Part shown: positions 49,317-58,859 of the stretch, piece by piece
Layout: every line of letters begins with the position of its first letter
How positions within the stretch are numbered: the stretch's first letter is position 1
Assembly: GCA_002238445.1 (NCBI GenBank)
Contig: MPML01000019.1
Location: forward strand, 1 to 64,000
Reading direction: 5' to 3'
DNA length: 64,000 nt
Source: Caldilineaceae bacterium bin5
Lineage (GTDB): Bacteria > Chloroflexota > Anaerolineae > Caldilineales > Caldilineaceae
The notes under the pieces: generated by a model
What the model was told of the DNA's origin: nothing
Seen by the model: the letters and a program-made list of their open reading frames with translations, nothing else
Databases searched by the model: none
Program-made: the position numbers and the translations under genes

Positions 49317-50263
49317 CTACTAAGGCGACAGCAGACACCCGTACACCTCGTCCCCGCTGGATGACGAACCTCCGCGCCAAAGAGGCAATCGCCGGCTACC
49401 TGTTCCTGTCGCCCTGGCTGCTGGGCATTATTCTCTTTATCGTTGGCCCCATGATTACCTCCGGCTACCTCAGCTTCACCCGCTACGACATCGTCAACCC
49501 GGCCGAATTTGTCGGCCTGAAGAACTTTACCGAAATCTTCACAAAAGACCGGCTCTTCTGGCCATCGCTGATGCTGACCTTCCGCTATGCTTTGATCGTC
49601 GTACCGCTCTCTCTCATCGGTGCACTCGCCGCTGCAATACTCCTCAACCAGGCTCTGCTGGGCACGACATGGTTCCGTACCTTCTTCTTCCTGCCCCACC
49701 TGACGCCCATCGTCGCCGCCGCTGTCCTTTGGGCCTGGATCTTCAACGCCGATGTAGGCCCGATTAACCACTGGATTCGAACCATCACCGGCAGCGACAA
49801 CGCCCCTGGTTGGTTCCGAGACCCGGATTGGGCGATGACCGGCCTGATAATTATGGCAATGTGGGGCGCCATCGGCGGCAACACCATGTTGATTTTCCTG
49901 GCCGGACTCCAGGGCGTTCCCCAGGAACTCTACGATGCCGCCGTAGTCGACGGCGCCGGACTTTGGGCCAAATTTCGCAATGTGACCCTTCCCATGCTAA
50001 CGCCGACCATCTTCTTCAATATGGTTCTTGGAATCATCGGCGCACTGAGAGTTTTTGCTGCCGCATACGTGGCCACGCAGGGCGGTCCGGCATACTCTAC
50101 CTGGTTCTACTCCCTGCATATCTACACGCGGGCGTTCCAGTATTTCGAAATGGGTTATGCCTCAGCCTTGGCTTGGATCTTCTTCTTCGTCCTGTTCGTC
50201 TTCACCTACGTTCAATTCAGGCAGTCGCGGCGATGGGTATACTATGCTGGGGAGGTGGACTGA
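49313..50263 (+). CDS. CUT1 sugar ABC transporter permease (MalF/UgpA type), importer 1
   Basis: Membrane protein of 316 residues with about six helices. The EAA-type loop YDAAVVDGAGLWAKFRNVTLP (near 205-225) contacts the ATPase. It starts with GTG overlapping the phosphatase stop (GTGA), so the two are coupled. No ATPase gene is present in the operon; a shared MsiK/MalK-type ATPase elsewhere is likely. Confidence 0.92.
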   Translation: MTTKATADTRTPRPRWMTNLRAKEAIAGYLFLSPWLLGIILFIVGPMITSGYLSFTRYDIVNPAEFVGLKNFTEIFTKDRLFWPSLMLTFRYALIVVPLSLIGALAAAILLNQALLGTTWFRTFFFLPHLTPIVAAAVLWAWIFNADVGPINHWIRTITGSDNAPGWFRDPDWAMTGLIIMAMWGAIGGNTMLIFLAGLQGVPQELYDAAVVDGAGLWAKFRNVTLPMLTPTIFFNMVLGIIGALRVFAAAYVATQGGPAYSTWFYSLHIYTRAFQYFEMGYASALAWIFFFVLFVFTYVQFRQSRRWVYYAGEVD

Positions 50264-51189
50264 TGACGGGTGAAACAATTGCCCCGCGTAGCAAACAAGC
50301 CGGAGGGGGCTTCATGCTGGCTGACCTCTACCAGTCAGCCTCATTCCAACGCGCCTTGGGCCGCGGCCTTCTTTATCTGATCGCCGTATCCAGTTCCGCG
50401 GTCTTCATGTTCCCCTTTGTTTGGACGGTGCTTTCCTCGCTAAAAAGAGGAGGCGAGTTGTTCAGGTTCCCCCCTACCTGGTTTCCGGAAATTCCACAGT
50501 TTCATAACTATGCTGATGTCTTTGAAATCGTACCTTGGGCCACCTGGACCTGGAACTCGACATTTGTAGCTGTCGTCTCAACATTCGGCGCGGTTTTGAC
50601 CGCAGCCCTTGTAGGCTATTCCTTCGCCCGTTTCCGCTATCCTGCGCGCGACGTGCTGTTCATGATTACCCTCAGCACCATGATGCTGCCTGTAGAAGTA
50701 ACGCTGATTCCCCTATATCTCATGTTCGCCAAAATAGGATGGTTGGACTCCTACAGACCTCTCATCGTCCCTTCATTCTTCGGCGGCAGTGCCTTTCTCA
50801 TCTTTCTCATGCGCCAGTTCTTTATGAGCATTCCCATAGACCTCGACGAAGCCGCGCGTATTGACGGCGCCGGCTATGTGCGAATCTTCTGGCAGATTCT
50901 CATGCCTCTTTCCATCCCTGTTACGGCAACCGCGGCCGTCCTGACCTTTATGGCGCAGTGGAATGAGTTTCTCCAACCATTTATATTCCTGAATACAAAG
51001 TCTAAGTACACACTCGCAATCGGCATTCGTTACTTCCAGGCCGTCTCCGGCTTCGCTGATGACAGCGAACCTAAGTACCACTTGCTCATGGCAGCCAGCG
51101 TCATGATGACTGCACCCATAATTGCACTTTTCTTCCTGGCGCAACAGTATCTGGTCCAGGGAATCGTTATGTCCGGCATCAAAGGTTAG
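50263..51189 (+). CDS. CUT1 sugar ABC transporter permease (MalG/UgpE type), importer 1
   Basis: 308 residues, six helices, EAA loop DEAARIDGAGYVRIFWQILMP. ATG at 50263 overlaps the previous stop by one base, with GGGAGG 7 bases before. A much longer in-frame extension overlaps the previous gene and is not real. Partner of the permease before it. Confidence 0.93.
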   Translation: MTGETIAPRSKQAGGGFMLADLYQSASFQRALGRGLLYLIAVSSSAVFMFPFVWTVLSSLKRGGELFRFPPTWFPEIPQFHNYADVFEIVPWATWTWNSTFVAVVSTFGAVLTAALVGYSFARFRYPARDVLFMITLSTMMLPVEVTLIPLYLMFAKIGWLDSYRPLIVPSFFGGSAFLIFLMRQFFMSIPIDLDEAARIDGAGYVRIFWQILMPLSIPVTATAAVLTFMAQWNEFLQPFIFLNTKSKYTLAIGIRYFQAVSGFADDSEPKYHLLMAASVMMTAPIIALFFLAQQYLVQGIVMSGIKG

Positions 51190-51249
51190 CTTTTGCTCCC
51201 TGGTCCGGACCATTCAACATCTCTACGGTATCCTAAAGGAGGAACCACC

Positions 51250-52581
51250 ATGTTAGAGAAGAATGTGAGTCGCCGCAGTTTTCTGGCAGGTTCATTGGCC
51301 GCAACGGGAGCTCTTGCTCTTTCCGCCTGCGTGCCCGCCGCCGCCCCCTCCGATGATGGGGACGGGGCGATGGCCTCCGAAGAGCCCATCTCGCTCCTCT
51401 TCCACACCCGCTTGGGTACACATGCCGACTGGCACGTCAGCCGCAAAGACCTCTTTGAGGAGCAGAACCCTGGCCTCGTTATCGAGTTTGACGAGCTCCC
51501 CGGCAATGAAATGTACCCCAAGATCTACGCCCTGTCCGCCTCAGGGACCGTCGGCGACGTGGTTTGGACTTACCTCAACAACCCGCCGGAACACAAGGCA
51601 AAGGGTGTGCTGACCCCACTGGATGACATTGTCGCATCCAAAAACTTCGACCTCTCGCCCTTCTGGGACTCCTTGCTGGCAGCCCTTACCCTGGACGGCG
51701 AGTTGCATGCCATCCCTAACCACGGCCACTTCGGTACCACCGCCTATTACATCAACAAGACTCTAATCGAAGAGTCCGGCGTCGAAGTCCCCACTCCAGA
51801 CTGGACCACCGATGATGTAGTTACGATCGGTCAGGCCATCACCGCACCACCCGAGGTTTGGGGAGTCCGCGCAATGGGTGTCGGGCAGGAACACATCCCC
51901 TCCTACCTGCGCATCTTCGGTGGCGACGCAATCAACGAAGAAGGCACGCAGTCCCTGCTGGATCAGGAAGAGTCCATCGCCGGCCTCAAGTGGCTCTATG
52001 ACCTTCGGTTCACCCACGGAGTCGACCCCTGCCTCTGCAGCGACGAGACCTTCAACAACTACGTCGCCGGCACCGTCGGGGTCTACAACTGGACGACCGG
52101 CTTTGTAGGTCGCTGGAACAACTCGAAAGAGGCCGGTGACATCGCCTTTGACTGGGACGTTCTCGTCGGCCCCGTCGGCCCGACCGGGCTCAGAGGATCG
52201 CAGGTGTCTGCTGCTGCCTTCGGCATCACAGGCAACTCCCAGCATCCAGCTGAAGCCTTCCAGATTCTCGACTTCTACTCCACCAAGGAGGATGGAATCG
52301 AGCATGTCCTCTTTGGCGCCGGCAGTCCCGGTGGCCGCGCCGACGTCTGGGACAGCGACGAGCTCTTCGCCGTCCACCCAATCTTCCGCCAGCACATCGC
52401 TACGTACCCAGATGGACCGCGCAATTGGCATCGACCTGCCAACGCTCGCACGCTGGAATTCGTTGACACGCTCAACAACAATCTCCAGGCTGTGTGGACC
52501 GAAATCTCCACATTCGATGAAGGTGTCGAGCAGACCCACCTCCTCGTTCAGGAAGTCCTGGACAAAGAGGCACTGGCATAG
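51250..52581 (+). CDS. Tat-exported lipoprotein sugar-binding protein, importer 1
   Basis: 443 residues. The signal has SRRSFLAG (Tat motif, Arg8-Arg9) and a lipobox LSAC with Cys27, so it should be exported folded and lipid-anchored outside the membrane. The rest is a type 1 extracellular sugar-binding fold. AAAGGAGG stands 7 bases before the ATG, the strongest ribosome binding site of the operon, fitting high expression. A stable hairpin follows the gene. Confidence 0.92.
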   Translation: MLEKNVSRRSFLAGSLAATGALALSACVPAAAPSDDGDGAMASEEPISLLFHTRLGTHADWHVSRKDLFEEQNPGLVIEFDELPGNEMYPKIYALSASGTVGDVVWTYLNNPPEHKAKGVLTPLDDIVASKNFDLSPFWDSLLAALTLDGELHAIPNHGHFGTTAYYINKTLIEESGVEVPTPDWTTDDVVTIGQAITAPPEVWGVRAMGVGQEHIPSYLRIFGGDAINEEGTQSLLDQEESIAGLKWLYDLRFTHGVDPCLCSDETFNNYVAGTVGVYNWTTGFVGRWNNSKEAGDIAFDWDVLVGPVGPTGLRGSQVSAAAFGITGNSQHPAEAFQILDFYSTKEDGIEHVLFGAGSPGGRADVWDSDELFAVHPIFRQHIATYPDGPRNWHRPANARTLEFVDTLNNNLQAVWTEISTFDEGVEQTHLLVQEVLDKEALA

Positions 52582-52602
52582 TACTGAATCGAGTACCATT
52601 CT

Positions 52603-52639
52603 GCCGCGGCTCAGGGTCCGTCCGTTCCTGGGCCGCGGC
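52603..52639 (+). other. Strong hairpin after binding protein 1
   Basis: A 13-bp stem (52603-52615 with 52627-52639, one G-U) around an 11-base loop. There is no T run, so it is more likely an mRNA-stabilising or attenuating hairpin than a full terminator. Confidence 0.6.
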
Positions 52640-52688
52640 CCTTAACGCATTTCCTATTCTTTCCCGTCACAATCATTCGGAGGAAACA

Positions 52689-54032
52689 ATGAAGAACCTG
52701 GTCTCAAGACGTTCATTCTTGCAGGGAGCAATGGCTGTCTCTGCTGGCGCACTTGCCGCATGTGTCGCCCCAGCCGCTCCCGAATCAGACATGGGCGACG
52801 AAGGCGCCGCCATGGAGCCCGTCCACCTGCGATGGGACACCTTCCGCGGCATCGGCAGCGGTTGGAACGAAGAGCGCATCGAAACCTTCACCGAGATGCA
52901 CTCCGACGTCACCATCGAGCTGCGGCCACTGGCAGGCTCGGGGCAGCAGGACAACTACGCCAAAATGTACGCCGCGCAGGCCGCCGGCGACCTTGGCGAA
53001 GTCGTCGCCTTCGACCCGTCCCACTACCACTTCTGGCGTGCGATCAACAAAGACATCATCATGCCGATCGACGAACTCGTCGCCGCTGATGCCACCGATC
53101 TCGACCAATGGTTCGAACACTTCTTGGGCCTGCAATACTACCAGGGCCAGCTCTATGGATTCCCAAGCTGGGGCTGGGCCGGCTTCGACACGCTGGTCCT
53201 CAACGCGGTCCATCTCGAAGAAGCAGGCATGGACGTCCCAGACCCAACCGCTCGCGACGTCTCAATCGATACAATCAACGAATGGGCGCACTCCTTCTAC
53301 GTGGAAGGCGAACGGTTCGGCCTCAACATAAGCCACAATGAAGCAACAGTCGTCGTATTGACCCGGCTGTTTGGCAGTTCACTCATCAACGAAGAAGGCA
53401 CCCAGTGCCTCCTCCTCGACGACCCCAATGCCACCGAAGCCATGCGCTGGGCCTACGACCTTGGCGTCGTCGACCAGGTACTTCCCGCCCCGGGAGACAT
53501 CGAAAACGCCGGTGGCGCCCTCGTTGCCGGTCTGCTTACGATGAACTGGTGCGGCTCACTCTGCGTCCGCAACTTCAACAACCAGATCGAAGACGAAAGC
53601 GTTGCCAAAGCCTGGCAGATTCTCTTCCCCGCACGCGAAGATGGACGCTTCCCATCCCAGCTGCGCGGCGGGACCTGGAACCTCCGTACCAACCAGGACC
53701 ACGCTGATGTCGCCTACCAGTTCCTCCGGCACATCTCCAGTCACGATGGCAGCCTTAGCTTCAACCTCGTAGCAGGCAACTTCGCCATGGTCCGGCCCGA
53801 CGTTGTCCAGTCGCTCATCGAAGAAGATGCCATCCACGAGTGGTTCATCTCAAGCCTCGAAAACGGGATCCCCGCACACGCGCCTGCCAACTCACGCGGT
53901 CGCGAATACACCTCAGCTGTCCAGCAGTGGACAGACTTGCTCCTCGACCCCCACCAGCCGGTTGAGTTCGAGCAAGGTCTGCAGGACCTGAACGACAACA
54001 TCCAGGCCGTCCTGGATCTGGAACCGGCCTGA
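52689..54032 (+). CDS. Tat-exported lipoprotein sugar-binding protein, importer 2
   Basis: 447 residues with SRRSFLQG (Arg7-Arg8) and lipobox LAAC with Cys25. The fold is the same as binding protein 1, but apart from the signal region the two differ clearly, so they likely bind different ligands. GGAGG lies 5 bases before the ATG. It is followed by a 14-bp perfect hairpin and then its permeases. Confidence 0.92.
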   Translation: MKNLVSRRSFLQGAMAVSAGALAACVAPAAPESDMGDEGAAMEPVHLRWDTFRGIGSGWNEERIETFTEMHSDVTIELRPLAGSGQQDNYAKMYAAQAAGDLGEVVAFDPSHYHFWRAINKDIIMPIDELVAADATDLDQWFEHFLGLQYYQGQLYGFPSWGWAGFDTLVLNAVHLEEAGMDVPDPTARDVSIDTINEWAHSFYVEGERFGLNISHNEATVVVLTRLFGSSLINEEGTQCLLLDDPNATEAMRWAYDLGVVDQVLPAPGDIENAGGALVAGLLTMNWCGSLCVRNFNNQIEDESVAKAWQILFPAREDGRFPSQLRGGTWNLRTNQDHADVAYQFLRHISSHDGSLSFNLVAGNFAMVRPDVVQSLIEEDAIHEWFISSLENGIPAHAPANSRGREYTSAVQQWTDLLLDPHQPVEFEQGLQDLNDNIQAVLDLEPA

Positions 54033-54053
54033 TCTTCATCAGGCATATGCAGG

Positions 54054-54086
54054 GCGGCGGGCAGAAATCGGTTTTCTGCCCGCCGC
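54054..54086 (+). other. Perfect 14-bp hairpin between binding protein 2 and its permeases
   Basis: Arms 54054-54067 and 54073-54086 pair without mismatch around a 5-base loop. It likely protects the upstream binding-protein mRNA and lowers permease expression, as hairpins do in other sugar-importer operons. Confidence 0.65.
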
Positions 54087-54107
54087 TCCCATCTCTCGGA
54101 GTAACCC

Positions 54108-55052
54108 ATGGCGACTCTGGCCAACCGCTTGAGACTGTCGAGCTTTTCAGAAATGCTCAACACGTCGCGGCAGAGGCGGGAAAATTTCTACGGATATCTT
54201 TTCCTCTTGCCTTGGCTGCTTGGTTTCTTGGGCCTTTTCCTCGGCCCCGGTCTCTTCTCTCTCTACCTGAGCTTCACCAAGTACGATGTCCTCAGCCCGC
54301 CTACTTGGATCGGCCTCGACAACTATACGAAGATGTTCTTCGATGACCCCCTCTTCTACACGTCGCTGGGCCGTACATTCTACTATGCCGGCGTAGGCGT
54401 ACCCCTCGGCGTCATCGGCTCCATGTTCCTGGCCATCCTCCTCAACGCCAAACTGCGCGGCCTCGCCGCCTACCGCACCCTCTTCTTCATGCCCTCATTG
54501 GTGCCTATTGTTGCCTCAGTTGTCCTCTGGAAATGGCTGCTACACGCCGACTTCGGTATCATAAACCAGTGGCTCGTCGACCTCGGCTGGTCAGATCCGC
54601 CCGGTTGGTTCGGTGACCGCCGCTGGGCTATTCCTTCTCTAATAGTCATGGGCTTATGGCAAGGCCTCGGCGGAACGCGCATGATTATCTTCCTCGCCGG
54701 GCTGCAGGGAATCCCCGAATCCCTCTACGAAGCCGCCTCCATCGACGGCGCCACCGCCTTACACAAACTGCGCCATGTGACGCTTCCCCTCTTGACCCCG
54801 ACCATCTTCTTCAACATGGTTCTCGGTGTCATCGGCGGATTGCAGGTCTTCACAGCGGCCTTCGTTGCCACCGAGGGTGGCCCTGGCTTCGCAACGACCT
54901 TTTATAGCCTGCATCTGTACCGTCACGCCTTCGACTATTGGAACATGGGCTACGCTGCCACCTTGGCCTGGCTATTCGCCTTCGTCATCGTGTCCCTCAC
55001 CATCTGGCAGCTGCGACTTTCACGCCGCTGGGTTTTCTATTACGGGAGCTAG
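54108..55052 (+). CDS. CUT1 sugar ABC transporter permease (MalF type), importer 2
   Basis: 314 residues, six helices. EAA loop YEAASIDGATALHKLRHVTLP. Resembles the importer 1 permease at 49313 throughout (FYGYLFLLPWLLGF against AGYLFLSPWLLGI), pointing to an old duplication. It follows the hairpin by about 20 bases. Confidence 0.93.
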   Translation: MATLANRLRLSSFSEMLNTSRQRRENFYGYLFLLPWLLGFLGLFLGPGLFSLYLSFTKYDVLSPPTWIGLDNYTKMFFDDPLFYTSLGRTFYYAGVGVPLGVIGSMFLAILLNAKLRGLAAYRTLFFMPSLVPIVASVVLWKWLLHADFGIINQWLVDLGWSDPPGWFGDRRWAIPSLIVMGLWQGLGGTRMIIFLAGLQGIPESLYEAASIDGATALHKLRHVTLPLLTPTIFFNMVLGVIGGLQVFTAAFVATEGGPGFATTFYSLHLYRHAFDYWNMGYAATLAWLFAFVIVSLTIWQLRLSRRWVFYYGS

Positions 55053-55058
55053 AAGAAG

Positions 55059-55958
55059 ATGGCTGCAACAATTGACCGACTGCCCAGCACAGACATCAGT
55101 GGCGATGCCTACCGCCGCGGCCGCAACCGCGTCCAAATGGGCATCACCTACATACTCCTCACTGCCGCAGCGCTCATGTTCGCTTTCCCGCTATTCTGGA
55201 CGGTCTCGAGCTCCCTGCAAACCTGGAAAGAGCTGCGTTCCTTCGAGCCCCACCTCCTGCCCGCCATCCCCCAATGGGGCAACTATGTCAAGGTCTTCTC
55301 AGCCGTTCCCTTCGCCCGCTGGATGGGCAACAGCTTCCTGATCACCGCCATCACCATCCCCGGCGTCATCATCACCGGCTCCCTGACCGCCTACTCATTC
55401 GCCCGCTTCAACTACGTAGGTAAAGAAATATGGTTCGTCCTGATGCTGGGAACCATGATGATTCCCACGCAGGTAACCCTTATTCCCCAATATGTTCTCT
55501 TCTTCAACTTGAAACTGATCAACACTTACGTCCCCCTCACAATCGGCTCCTGGCTCGGGGGCGGCGCCTTCATGATCTTCCTCTTGCGCCAGTTCATCAT
55601 GTCAATTCCCAGAGACTTGGACGAAGCCGCGCTCATGGACGGCGCGTCCCCCATCCGCATCCTCTGGGGTGTCCTCCTGCCACTCATGAAGCCCGCCCTC
55701 ACAACGGTCGCGATCCTGCAGTTCCTGGGCGATTGGAATGAATTCTTTGGCCCCTTCATCTACCTCAACAGGGTCGATCTGTTTACCGCTGCCGTTGGCC
55801 TTCGTTTCTTCCAGAACATTCCCATGGAAACAAGCGACCCACGCGACCACCTGCTCATGGCCGCCGCCGCCGTCATGACGATCCCTGTCATCGCACTCTT
55901 CGCCGCCGCCCAGCGCTACTTCATCCAGGGCGTCGTCCTCAGCGGCCTCAAGATCTGA
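55059..55958 (+). CDS. CUT1 sugar ABC transporter permease (MalG type), importer 2
   Basis: 299 residues, six helices. EAA loop DEAALMDGASPIRILWGVLLP. Starts 6 bases after the previous gene. Last gene of the operon; no ATPase follows. Similar along its length to the permease at 50263. Confidence 0.93.
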   Translation: MAATIDRLPSTDISGDAYRRGRNRVQMGITYILLTAAALMFAFPLFWTVSSSLQTWKELRSFEPHLLPAIPQWGNYVKVFSAVPFARWMGNSFLITAITIPGVIITGSLTAYSFARFNYVGKEIWFVLMLGTMMIPTQVTLIPQYVLFFNLKLINTYVPLTIGSWLGGGAFMIFLLRQFIMSIPRDLDEAALMDGASPIRILWGVLLPLMKPALTTVAILQFLGDWNEFFGPFIYLNRVDLFTAAVGLRFFQNIPMETSDPRDHLLMAAAAVMTIPVIALFAAAQRYFIQGVVLSGLKI

Positions 55959-56172
55959 GCAAGAGCCTGACCTACCGCAATCAGGGTACCGAAATAGCAG
56001 TTCCAAGCCTTAATGGGACTGCTTCCTATTGGTGCTCTTAGGATTCGAGGACAGTGGTATTCCCCAAGGGGACCAACGTTTTTCGGGGATTCGTAACTAA
56101 TAAGCCGCGACTGTATCGCAACCCTGAACTAGGCAAGCAAAGGGGTTCTTTCTCCCCTCATTGTTGTATTTT

Positions 56173-56230
56173 GGGCGGTCGGGCCTTCGGCACTCCCTTG
56201 TGCATGGGCTGCGACCCCGCAACGCCCCCC
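56173..56230 (+). repeat. GC-rich two-hairpin repeat (module A), copy 3, degenerate
   Basis: Matches copies 1 and 2 except for a few substitutions that break both palindromes (GGCCTTCGGCAC and GGGCTGCGACCC). It is joined to module B without a gap. Confidence 0.8.
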
Positions 56231-56385
56231 TACAAAACCATCGCTCACCGACCGTGTGTGCGCGTTCCAGCAGCGCCTCTCCACCAACCTGGCTGCCAAC
56301 CGAATGCGCAATCTGATAGCCTGAATGGCGACATGGATAAAGGGCTGGTCAAGCCAGGCACAATAAATGGCCTAGTAGATATGGG
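56231..56385 (+). repeat. Dispersed repeat module B, copy 2
   Basis: Same order of conserved blocks as 122-275, in the same orientation. It directly follows module A copy 3, which suggests the full element is A plus B and the other copies are partial. Confidence 0.65.
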
Positions 56386-56462
56386 GATTCGTTCAAAGGG
56401 AACCAGTACGCAAATGGAGAGTGGCCGCCAGAGGAATTCAAATACCCAGAACGTGGCTTGAA

Positions 56463-56780
56463 ATGACTTTCTTTTATTCGAAATGGATTGACGGCGCACT
56501 ATATCCCGACATCGAGACGCCCGACTCTCTGGATACACTGGCCGACAAAGTGGATTTTCTGGCGCGGCTTTGCGGTGCCTGGGATTTCGGAATCCTGCCC
56601 TACGAAGAAACCGTCGACGAGATCAAACGACCCGAATGGCGCGAGGCAGTGGATGCCTGCCAGATGCTTACCTCTATAGCCGATCAAATTCTCCGCGACT
56701 GGCATGATCTGCCACCAGTCCCCTACATCGGCAGAGAGTATGACTACATCAACGAAGATCCATTTCTCGAGTGGATCTAG
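56463..56780 (+). CDS. Hypothetical acidic protein (105 aa)
   Basis: I do not recognise it. It is a small, acidic, Trp/Tyr-rich soluble protein with DSLDTLADKVDFLARLCGAWDFG in the first half, given here as a pattern of alternating hydrophobic residues. There is no clear ribosome binding site, so start and expression are uncertain. It lies between the repeat region and a convergent dehydrogenase gene. Confidence 0.5.
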   Translation: MTFFYSKWIDGALYPDIETPDSLDTLADKVDFLARLCGAWDFGILPYEETVDEIKRPEWREAVDACQMLTSIADQILRDWHDLPPVPYIGREYDYINEDPFLEWI

Positions 56781-56867
56781 CCTCCAGGCATAGTTGCCCA
56801 CTGGAAACTTTCGCGCTTCTTTACTCGCCATCCCCGGCTGAACACAAGGCCGCTGTTACAGTCCCTC

Positions 56868-57743
56868 TTACCGGGCGGGCAACGTGCCAACCAGCAGTTC
56901 CAGCATCTCCTCCAACGTCGGCGCGTCCGGATCTTCCGGCGTACGATCCGCCAAAGTTGAGTCCCCAACGAAGCGGTAAATGTCAGCCGCCCCATCATGA
57001 AACTTCCCGGTCATCCCGACACCGGCCATCGTGGCCGAAATCTCCTCCATCTCACCCACCCAGCGCCGCGACTTCGGCGGCATCCCAGGTAGACCGCCTT
57101 CCATCCGCTTAAGCATGGCCGCCTGGCTGAGATTGTACTCGGCAAAGAGTGCCTCGCGAACGCCAAGAGCCTCGGCCGCCACCAGCAACTCTACACACAG
57201 CGCCGTCAATCCCTTGGTCAGCCCTGCATAGCACATCTTGATGGCAGACGCATCACCAATCCAGTCGCTGATCACAGGCACGTCTAGCCCATAATCGTTG
57301 AGGTTAGCCAGCTTATTAGCATGCTTGCCCGAAGCATAGAAGCGCGTCGCACCCTCCCCGCGGGGCGGAGGCCCGATGATCGAGGCATCAACAAAACGGC
57401 CGCCTGCCTCGGTGATCGTCTCTCCGATCTCTATTGTCGTCTGCGGCGCGATCGCATTGCAGTCCGCATACAGCAGATCGGCGCCCGTACGGCCAAGGGC
57501 GTCCGCTACCTTCTGCGCCGCCGCCCCTGCCTCCGCCGGAACAAGAATGCACAGTACTATGTCGGCTTCCTCCACCAGGGCATCATATGAATCTACCTCT
57601 TCAATCCCGGCCTTCGCAGCCAACCCTCGAGTCCTCTCGCTGCGGTCCGCCAGATGAGCCACCACCCGCAGGCCATTCGACTTCAGCCGCTCTCCCACCG
57701 TATGCCCCATATCACCAGGGCTGAGAATTCCTACCGTTTTCAT
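56868..57743 (-). CDS. NAD(P)-dependent oxidoreductase (hydroxyisobutyrate dehydrogenase-like, DUF1932 type)
   Basis: 291 residues. The N-terminal Rossmann part begins MKTVGILSPGDMG and has DIVLCILVPAEA; the C-terminal half is the helical domain of the DUF1932 group. IGDASAIKMCYAGLTKGLTAL carries the lysine that lies at the active site in beta-hydroxyacid dehydrogenases. The glycine-rich loop reads GILSPGDMG where GxGxMG is usual. It overlaps the mannonate dehydratase-like gene by 4 bases. The substrate may be a sugar-acid derivative. Confidence 0.8.
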   Translation of the reverse strand: MKTVGILSPGDMGHTVGERLKSNGLRVVAHLADRSERTRGLAAKAGIEEVDSYDALVEEADIVLCILVPAEAGAAAQKVADALGRTGADLLYADCNAIAPQTTIEIGETITEAGGRFVDASIIGPPPRGEGATRFYASGKHANKLANLNDYGLDVPVISDWIGDASAIKMCYAGLTKGLTALCVELLVAAEALGVREALFAEYNLSQAAMLKRMEGGLPGMPPKSRRWVGEMEEISATMAGVGMTGKFHDGAADIYRFVGDSTLADRTPEDPDAPTLEEMLELLVGTLPAR

Positions 57744-58759
57744 TGCCCCGCCTGCCCCCTAACCTCTGATTGCGCCCTGGCCAGCAACGCCTTCATGTAG
57801 CCAATAGTGTACGCCGTGCCGATTCGAGGATCGTCTCCCATCATCGGAATATGATCCGGGATGACGACGCCGTCAAAGCCGGTCTGCTCCAGCACGCGCA
57901 TCGCCTTATACATCTCAAAATAGCCGTCATCCACGAACGTCTCGACAAAGTGCGGCAGCGGCTGGTCCACATTGCGAAAATGAATCTTGAAAAGCTTATT
58001 GGCCTGTCCGAACTCCTGCAGCGACTCCTCAACACCCTTGCCCATCAGGTCGCCGCCCTCCAGCCAGCAACCAATACAGAAGCAGATGCCCACGTTAGGA
58101 CTGTCGGCGATGCTCATGGCCCGATGATATCCGTCAAAACTGCTGAATATACACCGCGGAACACCGCCAAGTTCCGGCTCGGGAGGGTCGTCAGGATGAA
58201 TGCCGATCCGAACACCTGCCTCCTCCGCCACCGGTCCCACCTGGGAGACAAAATAGCGGAAATTCTCCCAGATTTCATCTTCCGAATAAACTCGGCCGTG
58301 CGTGAGCGGCAAATAGTATAGCTTCCCCGCCCAATGCCCCGCCTCTGCCTTCGCCAGATCAAATCCTCGCGCCGACGCGCCGCCGCGCGTCTCCTCGCGG
58401 TCCGTACTCCAGATCCCGTTCGCCATGTGGGCGTACGTCGTGTATGGAATGCCCGCCTTGCCCAGTGCTTGCAGGTGATTTACGTACTCCTCGATCTTGG
58501 CATCTCGGTTTTCCAGCCCAAGAACGATCGCGTCCTGATTGTGAACCTCCCGGTTTCCAAAGCCGTAGATCTGAATCCCTGCTTTCTGGAAGCGATCGCT
58601 GGCGCGGGCGTAATAGTCATAGCCGGCGTGTTCGCCGTCCGTCCAGCATACTGCCCAGTCAATCCCCATCTGCTTGACAAACTGCAACTCCTTGTCATCC
58701 GCTTCCGGCGACACTTGTGCCGCTATCTTCATTCCTGGCGGTACTGGCATCAGAGCCAT
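57740..58759 (-). CDS. Mannonate dehydratase-like protein
   Basis: TIM-barrel protein of 339 residues that resembles UxuA, which dehydrates D-mannonate to 2-keto-3-deoxygluconate in glucuronate breakdown. RIGIHPDDPPEPELGGVPR and CFCIGCWLEGG are recognisable blocks with metal and substrate residues, and HFRNVDQPLPHFVETFVDDG supplies the next. AAGGAG precedes the ATG. It overlaps the dehydrogenase gene by 4 bases and lies opposite the sugar-importer operon. Confidence 0.85.
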   Translation of the reverse strand: MALMPVPPGMKIAAQVSPEADDKELQFVKQMGIDWAVCWTDGEHAGYDYYARASDRFQKAGIQIYGFGNREVHNQDAIVLGLENRDAKIEEYVNHLQALGKAGIPYTTYAHMANGIWSTDREETRGGASARGFDLAKAEAGHWAGKLYYLPLTHGRVYSEDEIWENFRYFVSQVGPVAEEAGVRIGIHPDDPPEPELGGVPRCIFSSFDGYHRAMSIADSPNVGICFCIGCWLEGGDLMGKGVEESLQEFGQANKLFKIHFRNVDQPLPHFVETFVDDGYFEMYKAMRVLEQTGFDGVVIPDHIPMMGDDPRIGTAYTIGYMKALLARAQSEVRGQAGQ

Positions 58760-58811
58760 CGCTATTCTCCTTGTTCAGTCTTGTAGAGAGGAAAAGAGTT
58801 GAACGGGGGTA

Positions 58812-58841
58812 ATTGTAGCTGAACTCGATCAGTTGACACAA
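58812..58841 (-). promoter_or_regulatory. Possible promoter of the mannonate dehydratase-like operon
   Basis: On the minus strand TTGTGT is followed after 18 bases by TACAAT. It lies in the 100-base gap after the formyltransferase-like gene. Confidence 0.35.
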
Positions 58842-58859
58842 CCGGTGCATCGATTCCGG

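Larger units (their letters stand above)
55959..56462. other. Intergenic region holding the composite repeat
   Basis: About 500 bases after the importer operon. It holds module A copy 3 (56173-56230) followed directly by module B copy 2 (56231-56385). No gene is supported. Confidence 0.7.
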
